From a virus: a stretch of DNA of 39,009 nt. Position 1 is the first letter of the stretch. Each line of letters begins with the position of its first letter. Below are positions 14,245-20,199 of this stretch, in pieces. Made by a program: the position numbers and the translations under genes. Under the pieces are notes generated by a model. That model was not told the DNA's origin, searched no databases, and saw only the letters and a list, made by a program, of their open reading frames with translations. Where the stretch lies: positions 1 to 39,009 of the IMG/VR virus record IMGVR_UViG_3300046674_000101; one strand, 5' to 3'.

Positions 14245-16224
14245 ATGTCAGTCCAATCATTGCGAGCACAGCTAGTCGCTCGACGAACGTATCAACGCCC
14301 CTTGAACCCTGAAGGCACTGTCTTCGAGACTTGGGAAGAAATGGTCGACCGAGTAATCGGCCATCAGATGTGGCTGTGGGATCGCGCTGCGGCTCCCATG
14401 GGGGGCATCGGTCAAGAAGAGTTGCTCGAGTTGAATGAGCTTCGTGAACTGATGATCGACCGAAAGGTTCTGATGTCAGGCCGTACGCTGTGGCTAGGTG
14501 GTACCAAGGTCGCAAAGAAGCGCGAAGCGTCCCAGTTCAACTGCTCGTTCACCCAAGTGGAAACCGTACAAGACATCGTGGATTGTCTGTGGCTCTTGCT
14601 GCAGGGTTGCGGTGTAGGCTTCACGCCTATCGTCGGTCAGCTTACGGGATTCAACAAACGTATCCCGACAATCGAATTCATCCGCTCGACACGCACTGAG
14701 AAAGGTGCACGAGAGCACAACGTAGAGACGTTTGAAAATGGAACATGGACCATCGCAGTCGGTGACAGTGCCGAAGCATGGGCCAAAGCCCTTGGCAAAC
14801 TGGTCGCACATCAGTACAGCGCCGATAAATTTGTATTCGATGCCTCGGCTATACGCCCCGCTGGTGAGAGACTTGCTGGATACGGTTGGATCAGTTCCGG
14901 TGACGAAGCACTGTGCAAAGCAGTCCAGGCCATCTTCGACATCCTCAATCGCCGCGCAGGTTCGCTCCTCACTCGCATCGACATCCTCGACATCGTCAAT
15001 TGGTTGGGCACGATCCTGTCCTCGCGTCGCAGTGCTGAGATTGCTCTCTTTGAGTATGGTCAGGACGAATGGCGAGAGTTCGCTGTAGCCAAGCGCAACT
15101 GGTGGGAATCGAATGTCCAGCGAGCGCAGTCCAATAACAGCCTCTTGTTCCGTCAGAAGCCTGCCCGAGCAGAACTGCAGCACATCTTCGACCTGATGGT
15201 TGAGGCTGGTGGCAGTGAGCCTGGGTTCATCAATGGTGAGACAGCTATCCGAAGGGCCCCTTGGTTCAAGGGTGTCAATCCGTGTGCTGAGATTCTGTTG
15301 GGAAACAAATCGTTCTGTAATTTGACCGAGGTAGACGTTGGAAAATTTTCTGGTGATTCTGCTGGTCTTCGTCGGGCTATTGAGTTGGCTGCTCGTGCGA
15401 ATTACCGTCAGACTTGTGTGGACCTCCGTGATGGAATCCTTCAAGAGGCATGGCACCGCAATAATGATTTCCTTCGTCTTTGTGGCGTGGGTCTCACTGG
15501 TATCGTCCGTAGACCTGATCTGCGAGCATATGACTACACGGAACTCCGACGTACTGCTATCTCTGCTGCTTATGGGATGGCTGATGAGCTTGGGACTCCT
15601 CGTCCGAAGAATGTTACGACCGTGAAACCCTCGGGAACCCTCTCGAAGGTCATGGATACGACTGAAGGCGTACATGCGCCCCTTGGTCGATACATCTTCA
15701 ACAACGTGAACTTCGGTAAGCATGATCCCCTGGTCCCCCTGTGCCGCTCTGCGGGTTACAAGGTGGTTCAGAATCCTAGCGATGCTGAAGCTGTTCTGAT
15801 CACGCTCCCGGTCAAATGGGATACCGTGCCGTTCTCCAAGTTTGTGAAGGATGGTGTTGAGCTTGAAGTGAATCTCGAGACTGCTATTTCGCAGCTTGAG
15901 CGGTACAAGATGCTCATGCAGAACTGGTGCGATCAGAATGTGTCAGCAACGATCAGCTACAGCGTTGAGGAGGTCCCGGCTATCGTCGATTGGCTCCTCA
16001 CGAACTGGGACGATTACGTTGGTGTCTCGTTCTTGTTCCGAGCGGACCCCACGAAGACCGCAAAGGACCTCGGATACCTCTACCTTCCTCAGGAAGTGGT
16101 GACGAAGTCTGTGTATGACGCTTATGTAGCAAATCTTCAACCGATCGATCTGAACAGCACTGCACAGGACCTCGACCTTGAATTGGTTGATGAATGTGCC
16201 GGTGGTGCCTGCCCGATTCGGTGA
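14245..16224 (+). CDS. Class II (adenosylcobalamin-dependent) ribonucleoside-triphosphate reductase
   Basis: 659 residues, similar in plan to the monomeric Lactobacillus leichmannii enzyme (739). It reduces ribonucleotides to deoxyribonucleotides using a thiyl radical generated by adenosylcobalamin. All five functional cysteines are placeable: Cys100 in FNCSF, the thiyl Cys347 in NPCAEI, Cys358 in SFCNLTEV exactly 11 residues later (as 408/419 in the L. leichmannii enzyme), and the C-terminal swinging pair Cys651/Cys656 in ECAGGACPIR (spacing five). Glu349 completes the NxCxE site. The start has GAGAGAG directly upstream. Oxygen-independent, it would supply dNTPs for the T7-like replisome together with ThyX. 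No small subunit or activase is needed. Confidence 0.93.
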   Translation: MSVQSLRAQLVARRTYQRPLNPEGTVFETWEEMVDRVIGHQMWLWDRAAAPMGGIGQEELLELNELRELMIDRKVLMSGRTLWLGGTKVAKKREASQFNCSFTQVETVQDIVDCLWLLLQGCGVGFTPIVGQLTGFNKRIPTIEFIRSTRTEKGAREHNVETFENGTWTIAVGDSAEAWAKALGKLVAHQYSADKFVFDASAIRPAGERLAGYGWISSGDEALCKAVQAIFDILNRRAGSLLTRIDILDIVNWLGTILSSRRSAEIALFEYGQDEWREFAVAKRNWWESNVQRAQSNNSLLFRQKPARAELQHIFDLMVEAGGSEPGFINGETAIRRAPWFKGVNPCAEILLGNKSFCNLTEVDVGKFSGDSAGLRRAIELAARANYRQTCVDLRDGILQEAWHRNNDFLRLCGVGLTGIVRRPDLRAYDYTELRRTAISAAYGMADELGTPRPKNVTTVKPSGTLSKVMDTTEGVHAPLGRYIFNNVNFGKHDPLVPLCRSAGYKVVQNPSDAEAVLITLPVKWDTVPFSKFVKDGVELEVNLETAISQLERYKMLMQNWCDQNVSATISYSVEEVPAIVDWLLTNWDDYVGVSFLFRADPTKTAKDLGYLYLPQEVVTKSVYDAYVANLQPIDLNSTAQDLDLELVDECAGGACPIR

Positions 16225-16229
16225 TCAAA

Positions 16230-17024
16230 TTAGGACCGGCAACAGTAGGCCGCAATCCTATATCCGGTGACTCGCCCTCAGTAGCGCGAAGACAACCCGG
16301 CAATTCAGGTGGGAAGCCTGATCCTAACTAATGTTGTGGCCTAAGCTGACCACAGTCCCATGCGTTGAAAGCGAAGGGTCGTTAAGCTAGTACCAAGGCA
16401 GTAGAGCAGTGACGAGGAACGAAACCAGTCCCTGATCCGGGCGGGTGGATACGTCACCCTATGATGAGCCAAGGTGCGCCCGTAGGAATCATTAGGTAAG
16501 GAAAGCAAACGGAGAATGGGAGGGAAGTGGCTCTGAATCCACAACCCGGATACCTCACCGGCCTAATGAGTAAGAAGTTCTACCCGAAATCCCAAATGCA
16601 ATGTTTGGGTCACGGCAGTACCTCACGAGTTCTACCGTGAGTGGTCTTTCTTGGAACCCCTTGGGTTTCTCCCTCTCTCTCAACTTGAGGGGCCTTGAAA
16701 GATCACCCACAGTAAAACTCTCGATTCCCTCAGCGTCCCTTTTGGAATGCCTGGAGGATTTGAAAAAAATAGATCAATTTCGATAGGCCACCCCTATTAA
16801 CTCTAGGTCCCTTCAGATACACCTCTTCCCCGCAAGGGGTTATTTGGCGCACTAGATAATCTCTAGGTGCCTGAGGTTCCCTCGAGACCCCTGTTTTCAG
16901 GGTGTAGGGGACGGATCATAGGGGGTTCAGAAGGGGATAGCAGGACCTGGATTTATACGTCTAGAACGCTCTAGATCGATTCAGGAACCGCTCGCGCGAC
17001 CCCCTTGGCTACATGGGTAGGTCC
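16230..17024 (+). ncRNA. Candidate large structured noncoding RNA
   Basis: There is no credible gene in 16225-17151, but complementary helices are dense. Closing helix TTAGGA/TCCTAA (16230-16235 with 16322-16327) encloses hairpins CCGG/CCGG with TAGG/CCTA (7-nt loop) and TCAGG/CCTGA (16305-16321, 7-nt loop). Then TGTGG/CCACA (16335-16354) and GGGTG/CACCC (16443-16459, 7-nt loop). TCATTAGG/CCTAATGA (16489-16496 with 16562-16569) encloses GTGG/CCAC. CCCAAA/TTTGGG (16591-16609, 7-nt loop) follows. A 14-nt helix with one mismatch pairs 16637-16650 with 16697-16710. Further on are CCCC-GCAA-GGGG (16828-16839), CCCTG-TTTT-CAGGG (16879-16892) and a last domain closed by GGACCT/AGGTCC (16943-16948 with 17019-17024) around TCTAGA-ACGC-TCTAGA. 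It is probably cotranscribed with the reductase. Size and branching recall ornate phage RNAs such as GOLLD or ROOL, but no match can be claimed. Confidence 0.55.
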
Positions 17025-17106
17025 AATGTCAAACCAGAGGCTCCTAGCATCGCACAGAGACCTAGAAAGCCTATGGAAACCATCGGATAGCATGGACGCA
17101 CGAAAG

Positions 17107-17147
17107 CGCAAAACCCCAGGGGTTACCTAGGGTCTTTGGTTTTCGCG
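17107..17147 (-). terminator. Long hairpin terminator A, possibly bidirectional
   Basis: CGCAAAACC (17107-17115) pairs with GGTTTTCGCG (17138-17147) with one bulge, and inside it on the minus strand ACCCTAGG pairs with CCTGGGGT, followed by TTTT. It lies four bases beyond the stop of the 66-aa minus-strand gene and at the end of the plus-strand structured RNA. It would therefore end early minus-strand transcription and may also stop plus-strand transcription. Confidence 0.65.
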
Positions 17148-17151
17148 TTCG

Positions 17152-17352
17152 TTACTTCTGCCGGTAGAACCCGATGTGGTTGATTGTGTCGATGACCTTG
17201 TGCGCTTTCTCCAGGGTATCAAAGAACCCCTTGGGGTTTCCTAGTGCGTCGATGACTTGAAATTGGACTCCCTTGGTCATCCAATAGCGATAGACCACGA
17301 ACATTCCCTCGTACTCGAACCCTACGGCCTCTGCGTCTGTGTGCTCTGTCAT
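17152..17352 (-). CDS. Hypothetical early protein (66 aa)
   Basis: 66 residues, MTEHTDAEAVGFEYEGMFVV..., with a beta-rich first half and a helix (FFDTLEKAHKVIDTINH). Flanked by the related terminator hairpins A and B, so it may form a single-gene unit. RBS GAGG precedes the ATG. The pattern resembles short proteins that modify or bind a partner; no function is assigned. Confidence 0.6.
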   Translation of the reverse strand: MTEHTDAEAVGFEYEGMFVVYRYWMTKGVQFQVIDALGNPKGFFDTLEKAHKVIDTINHIGFYRQK

Positions 17353-17390
17353 AACATCCTCTCAGTTAGTCCTACCGTTGCGCAAGTAAC

Positions 17391-17432
17391 ACAAAAGACA
17401 AAACCCCAGGGTTACCTAGGGTCTGTCTTGTG
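17391..17432 (-). terminator. Terminator B of the CCTAGG family
   Basis: On the minus strand ACCCTAGG, a TAAC loop, CCTGGGGT and TTTTGTCTTTT form an 8-bp stem (one G-U) with a U-rich tail; flanking AAGAC/GTCTT can lengthen the stem. About 24 bases are shared with terminator A. It lies downstream of the 58-aa gene. Confidence 0.65.
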
Positions 17433-17437
17433 TGCAC

Positions 17438-17614
17438 TCATCGGGGCTCCCTGATTACCCGGATGTTACCCGGAAGACGAATTTCTACAGGTCCCCTGAG
17501 GGTTCGCGCTAGTTCCTCTGCGATTGCCTGGGTTAGTTCGTGGATGAGTGAGGATGTCGGATGGACGGCGCGTGAGTATGCCTCAAGGGCTTTGGTTGCC
17601 TTGCTGGGTCTCAT
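17438..17614 (-). CDS. Hypothetical early protein (58 aa)
   Basis: ATG 17614 to TGA 17438-17440; 58 residues, MRPSKATKALEAYSRAVHPT... then IAEELARTLRGPVEIRLPGN. Basic, helix then beta hairpin. The start overlaps the upstream stop as ATGA. No recognised family. Confidence 0.55.
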   Translation of the reverse strand: MRPSKATKALEAYSRAVHPTSSLIHELTQAIAEELARTLRGPVEIRLPGNIRVIREPR

Positions 17615-17730
17615 TGTGTGCTCAGTTTCAAACGACGAATGACCAATTTCCAGTATCTACGCTGGAATGAACCCTTAGGCCATACCCGCTTATGCTCGCG
17701 GGCCCATTCGATCTGTTCGTGGACGGTCAT
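17611..17730 (-). CDS. Basic microprotein (39 aa)
   Basis: From ATG 17730: MTVHEQIEWAREHKRVWPKG then SFQRRYWKLVIRRLKLSTQ. Strongly basic and tryptophan-rich, so nucleic-acid binding is possible. Start overlaps the preceding stop by four bases; stop overlaps the next ATG. Longer in-frame starts lie inside other genes and are disfavoured. Confidence 0.5.
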   Translation of the reverse strand: MTVHEQIEWAREHKRVWPKGSFQRRYWKLVIRRLKLSTQ

Positions 17731-17849
17731 TTGTTCGATACGTAGAAAAGAGTAGGGATAGCTGCATCCTGGAGTGCCCGCAATGCCTCCTCGAACGTTG
17801 CGAACTTGAGTAAGACCCGATGCGTCTGTTTGTGTTTGAGATAGAACAT
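17727..17849 (-). CDS. Hypothetical microprotein (40 aa)
   Basis: ATG 17849 overlaps the upstream stop as TAATG, with TGGAG six bases upstream deciding the start. MFYLKHKQTHRVLLKFATFE... ends ALRALQDAAIPTLFYVSNK. No recognised motif. Confidence 0.5.
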   Translation of the reverse strand: MFYLKHKQTHRVLLKFATFEEALRALQDAAIPTLFYVSNK

Positions 17850-18037
17850 TACTTGCTCCATTTGCGCTGGATGAAACGTTGAATGAAACCGATGAGCCAA
17901 TAGACCAAAGCCAATTGGATAAGCACGCCGATGCCATGCCACAGGAACCCGCGTTCGTAGGGGTTCGATTGGATGTACCCAGCGAACATGACTAGGTCAA
18001 TTACGGTAAGAATGACCATTGCGGTAAGACGGACCAT
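17849..18037 (-). CDS. Small two-helix membrane protein (62 aa)
   Basis: 62 residues with membrane helices at about residues 3-22 (RLTAMVILTVIDLVMFAGYI) and 34-52 (HGIGVLIQLALVYWLIGFI), joined by a polar loop and ending in a basic tail (QRFIQRKWSK). Early-region membrane proteins may act in superinfection exclusion or host takeover; no specific evidence here. The TGCACAACATA element lies about 20 bases upstream of the start. Confidence 0.6.
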   Translation of the reverse strand: MVRLTAMVILTVIDLVMFAGYIQSNPYERGFLWHGIGVLIQLALVYWLIGFIQRFIQRKWSK

Positions 18038-18056
18038 GGTTTGTCCTATGTGTGGT

Positions 18057-18067
18057 TATGTTGTGCA
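18057..18067 (-). repeat. TGCACAACATA element, third copy
   Basis: Minus-strand TGCACAACATA, matching the cores of the 11037-11054 and 14201-14218 copies. It lies in the short gap upstream of the membrane-protein gene, just beyond the stop of the 53-aa gene. Confidence 0.5.
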
Positions 18068-18070
18068 ATT

Positions 18071-18232
18071 TTACGAACGGTGAACAATGTCAAGCTCGCA
18101 CTCTTTAAACACGCGTCGGTTATTCGCACAGTCAAGCATGGCGTGCCCTTCGTTCGACACGATGTACGCATAGCCCGTCTCAGCACGGCGTTTCGTTGCA
18201 TACTCAACAGCTTTTTGCACTTGTTCGTTCAT
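18071..18232 (-). CDS. Hypothetical early protein (53 aa)
   Basis: From ATG 18232: MNEQVQKAVEYATKRRAETG then YAYIVSNEGHAMLDCANNRR and a C-terminal KECELDIVHRS. Amphipathic first helix, then beta-rich. AAGGGG lies just upstream of the ATG (AAGGGGTTAGCC). Function unknown. Confidence 0.55.
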   Translation of the reverse strand: MNEQVQKAVEYATKRRAETGYAYIVSNEGHAMLDCANNRRVFKECELDIVHRS

Positions 18233-18282
18233 GGCTAACCCCTTGGTTTCGTTGGTCTCATCAGTGCGATATTGAACCGCAG

Positions 18283-18302
18283 ACCCTAGGTAATCCCAGG
18301 GT
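18283..18302 (+). terminator. Hairpin C of the CCTAGG family, inverted orientation
   Basis: Plus strand reads ACCCTAGGTAATCCCAGGGT followed by TTTCG: a stem ACCCT(A)GG/CC-AGGGT with one bulge. The sequence is the same family as hairpins A and B but reversed, and on the minus strand it lacks a U-run. It sits between the 53-aa gene and ardA, so it may be a processing or stability element rather than an efficient terminator. Confidence 0.4.
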
Positions 18303-18311
18303 TTCGACCTA

Positions 18312-18821
18312 TTAGCTATTGGCGCTAGTGCAAGTGTAGGTTTCCCCGTTGAACGTGAACTCGTACATATCACCACTCAAGCGGCAGTCATTGGCGAACT
18401 TATCGTAATCAATGTATGCCTGAACAGATTCAGGAACCTTACTCAGATAAATCTCATCGAACAGTTCGGAAGCTACATCCACCAGGGAACCTACAGAGAG
18501 GCAAACATCGTAGAGGTTGCCCAAGGCTTCCCGCACGTCCTGACCGTTCACACTCACCAAGTAGAACAAAGAAGCCTTTGCATCCTCCGTAAGCATCTCC
18601 ACTTCATCAAACCAGAACTCCAGGTTAGCCTGATCAACCTTGCAGGCTTCAAACAGTTGTGCATCATCGCCGTCAATGTAATCGATCATGAACTCTTCAA
18701 CCGGCGCACCTGAGCGATTTAATAACGCTGCGGACTTCTCTGCGTACTCTTCGAAGGACGCGAAGTAGAAACCAGTTGCATCAGTGTCGTACGGGTTTGC
18801 GAAATAGTTAGCGATGGTCAT
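18312..18821 (-). CDS. ardA: Antirestriction protein, ArdA-like
   Basis: 169 residues, the usual ArdA length (about 165-170), very acidic throughout. ArdA proteins mimic bent B-form DNA and inhibit type I restriction-modification enzymes. Family-like segments are the N-terminal FYFASFEEYAEKSAALL, EEFMIDYIDGDDAQLFEACK, the middle LFYLVSVNGQDVREALGNLY, and the C-terminal VDVASELFDEIYLSKVPESVQAYIDY with DKFANDC, which matches the conserved Y-[IL]-D-Y-[ED]-x-F-A-x-D block. It has its own host-type promoter upstream and a GGGG-rich ribosome site. Placement in the early module fits protection of entering DNA. Assigned by pattern recall; no alignment was run. Confidence 0.8.
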   Translation of the reverse strand: MTIANYFANPYDTDATGFYFASFEEYAEKSAALLNRSGAPVEEFMIDYIDGDDAQLFEACKVDQANLEFWFDEVEMLTEDAKASLFYLVSVNGQDVREALGNLYDVCLSVGSLVDVASELFDEIYLSKVPESVQAYIDYDKFANDCRLSGDMYEFTFNGETYTCTSANS

Positions 18822-18872
18822 TTTGTTTCCCCTGGGTTTGTCTGGTTTCGCGCCGTGCAGCGCATGAGTAAG

Positions 18873-18901
18873 AATATACGCGGTTGTGCAGTGTTGTGCA
18901 A
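18873..18901 (-). promoter_or_regulatory. Sigma70 promoter for ardA with TTGTGCA pair
   Basis: Minus strand: TTGCAC, 17 bases, TATATT. The -10 is 5/6 to consensus and the -35 weak (3/6). Two TTGTGCA copies in direct repeat (18884-18890 and 18894-18900, 10-bp period) overlie the spacer and -35, as an operator would. The leader before ardA is about 45 bases. Confidence 0.5.
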
Positions 18902-18914
18902 GCGTTATCTGAAC

Positions 18915-19133
18915 TTATTTATCCATCTTTCCGCCGATGCAATGAAGCACACGTACCGGAAGCTTGGGGTAAGCCAATGCGAGCCCTTCAGCACGGCACC
19001 ACGCTTGCGAAGCGCCTTGTGAGTCATCCGGATAAGCCTGGACCGTGTTCCAATTCTCAGTGTTCTTAACCTGAACAAGGTAGGGATAGTTAGCCGTCTC
19101 GTTGCTTACTGCGCTAGTAACTTTGTTGGTCAT
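18915..19133 (-). CDS. Hypothetical early protein (72 aa)
   Basis: 72 residues, MTNKVTSAVSNETANYPYLV..., then GASQAWCRAEGLALAYPKLPVRV. Shares with ardA and the 43-aa gene a leader ending AGGGGAAAC before ATG, so these three early genes use a common ribosome-binding cassette. No recognised domain. Confidence 0.6.
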   Translation of the reverse strand: MTNKVTSAVSNETANYPYLVQVKNTENWNTVQAYPDDSQGASQAWCRAEGLALAYPKLPVRVLHCIGGKMDK

Positions 19134-19160
19134 TATGTTTCCCCTGGTTATCTGTTGGTA

Positions 19161-19262
19161 TCAATAGAACGTAGTGAACATGAGTGTAGCAAACGTGCCG
19201 ATGAAACCAACGACACTTACTAATAACCCAGCGTACATTGTGATAATCGCGAGCTTGCACAT
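19161..19262 (-). CDS. Small single-pass membrane protein (33 aa)
   Basis: From ATG 19262: MCKLAIITMYAGLLVSVVGF then IGTFATLMFTTFY. Nearly all hydrophobic, one membrane helix. Starts four bases after the stop of the 43-aa gene. Function unknown. Confidence 0.45.
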   Translation of the reverse strand: MCKLAIITMYAGLLVSVVGFIGTFATLMFTTFY

Positions 19263-19266
19263 GGTG

Positions 19267-19398
19267 TTATCCTTGTTCCTGTTCGCTGAAGTAAATGTCC
19301 CAAGCTTCGTTATAGCTGCATCCTTCGCATTCCATGATGACTTCAAGCATACGTTCACGGTCATCATTAGCAGCTTCGTGTCGCATATCGTCCATCAT
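19267..19398 (-). CDS. Acidic early microprotein (43 aa)
   Basis: First gene of the early minus-strand cluster. ATG 19398 (a second ATG follows at once) to TAA 19267-19269: MMDDMRHEAANDDRERMLEV then IMECEGCSYNEAWDIYFSEQ. Acidic and helical with a C-x2-C. First-expressed acidic microproteins of lytic phages often target host enzymes; that is inference from position only. Confidence 0.5.
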   Translation of the reverse strand: MMDDMRHEAANDDRERMLEVIMECEGCSYNEAWDIYFSEQEQG

Positions 19399-19585
19399 TT
19401 TGTTTCCCCTGTTTATCTCTGCGTTACTCTGGTCTGTATTAGGTGACAGCGAAACATTGCTTCAGTTTTAATCGCAACCCGAGACGCTAGTTACACAGTG
19501 ACCGACTGGTTACGGCTCTTGCGTTCTGCATCCTTCTCGGCGTATCCCTCTGCTAGTGCCTTGCGGCCTGGTGTTTCGCTGCCAT
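19399..19585 (-). ncRNA. Structured early leader RNA
   Basis: About 185 untranslated bases lie between the predicted start site of the strong early promoter (about 19585) and the first ATG. CAGCGAAACA at the 5' end (19572-19581) can pair perfectly with TGTTTCGCTG (19447-19456), closing almost the whole leader. A ten-codon frame starts at the 5' end (ATG inside GTACATGG), and a protein-like frame without a start codon ends in the middle. The function is open: 5' stabilisation or translational control are possible. Confidence 0.4.
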
Positions 19586-19599
19586 GTACACAATGTACA
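19585..19599. promoter_or_regulatory. TGTACA-CAA-TGTACA operator-like site
   Basis: Two palindromic TGTACA hexamers separated by three bases overlap the -10 box and start-site region of the early promoter, ideal for repression by a dimeric regulator. The regulator is unknown; a host factor or the small phage helix-turn-helix protein are possibilities. Confidence 0.45.
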
Positions 19600-19620
19600 G
19601 GTTAGGTTACTGCGTGTCAA
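19592..19620 (-). promoter_or_regulatory. Strong sigma70 early promoter
   Basis: Minus strand: perfect -35 TTGACA (19615-19620), 17-base spacer, -10 TACATT (19592-19597, 4/6). It reads into the early cluster ending at terminator A. This is the best host-type promoter seen in the window. Confidence 0.72.
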
Positions 19621-19666
19621 CACAAGTTTGCACAAATATTCTTGGAGCTGTCTCTGGTGTCCCCAA

Positions 19667-19796
19667 GGTGTGCCTGAGGTTAGGTTCGTGAACCGCTTAA
19701 CAACAAAGTGAGACAGAACATTCTATATTTTGTTTACCTTTGGATACAAGCTATCGTCTGTATTGCGTACATGCCTTGGCTACCCTCAGGCACACC
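19667..19796. repeat. 13-bp perfect inverted repeat flanking the early control region
   Basis: GGTGTGCCTGAGG at 19667-19679 has its exact reverse complement CCTCAGGCACACC at 19784-19796; similarity continues for about four more bases. The 104-base spacer is AT-rich, holds the GGTTCGTGAACC palindrome and a possible second early promoter. GTGCCTGAGGTT recurs at 16867-16878. It could be operators, an origin element or a cruciform. Confidence 0.5.
19722..19749 (-). promoter_or_regulatory. Possible second early sigma70 promoter
   Basis: Minus strand TTGTAT (19744-19749), 16 bases, TATAGA (19722-19727). It is upstream of and in the same direction as the strong early promoter, as with the tandem early promoters of T7. 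Moderate match only. Confidence 0.35.
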
Positions 19797-20199
19797 AATG
19801 CACACCACGCGTACCAGTGCATGCCTAATGCCTCCTCGTGTGCCCCTGGATTACTACACTTGATATTGTATCTAGCGTTAGTCCTTTAGAATCATACACT
19901 TACGCACGGCTACCCTCGGCCTTGCCTCTCTCGCTCGCCTCCAGGCCTAGCCATGTACCCCCATGGGGTGCCTTAAAAGGGGCTTCAAAAAGACCGCTAA
20001 AGGTGTTGGTTGTTTTTGTTGTTCGACCTTCGCGTGAAGTGGGCGAATCCTGGGGAAAACCTTGGGAAACCCTAGCCCCCTAGTGTCTCTTTTTCACCAC
20101 ATGTACCCCCGGTAGGGGGCCCCCTAGTTTCCCCAAAGTACCCTGACCCTTTTGCACAAGATGACCTAGGGGGAGGGGGGGTACCTTAGGTTTAAACCA
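19797..20199. other. Noncoding spacer without clear features
   Basis: About 400 bases between the early control region and the late-promoter repeats. An 81-codon plus-strand frame here is low in recognisable protein character and lacks a ribosome site. It contains several CCCC/GGGG runs (for example 20101-20130) that could pair, and one TGCACAA motif at 20153-20159 whose context TTTTGCACA fits the loose DnaA-box pattern TTWTNCACA. No gene is called. Confidence 0.5.

Noticed and set aside
14054-14275. 73-codon frame over the reductase leader
   Set aside because: It crosses the long RNA stem and U-run, overlaps the reductase start, and the ATG lacks a ribosome site; RNA structure explains the sequence better.
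14494-15723. 409-codon minus-strand reading frame
   Set aside because: Antisense within the well-supported reductase gene, Ser/Thr/Arg-rich without any motif.
16402-16432. Hammerhead ribozyme-like TGACGA...GAAAC
   Set aside because: The required C before TGACGA is G and stem II would be too short.
16225-16570. Group I or group II intron, tRNA, tmRNA or RNase P RNA
   Set aside because: The reductase gene is intact to its CPIR end, and the conserved cores (group I P7 region, group II domain V, T-arm GGTTCGA) were not found. The GTGG...CCAC hairpin with CTCTGAAT loop is not embedded in a tRNA cloverleaf.
19480-19590. Small protein in the early leader ending ...AEKDAERKSRNQSVTV
   Set aside because: The sequence looks protein-like, but no ATG, GTG or TTG is in frame downstream of the predicted transcript start; possibly a gene remnant.
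19838-20083. 81-codon plus-strand gene
   Set aside because: Pro/Ser/Leu-rich translation, no ribosome site, and it lies in regulatory spacer sequence.
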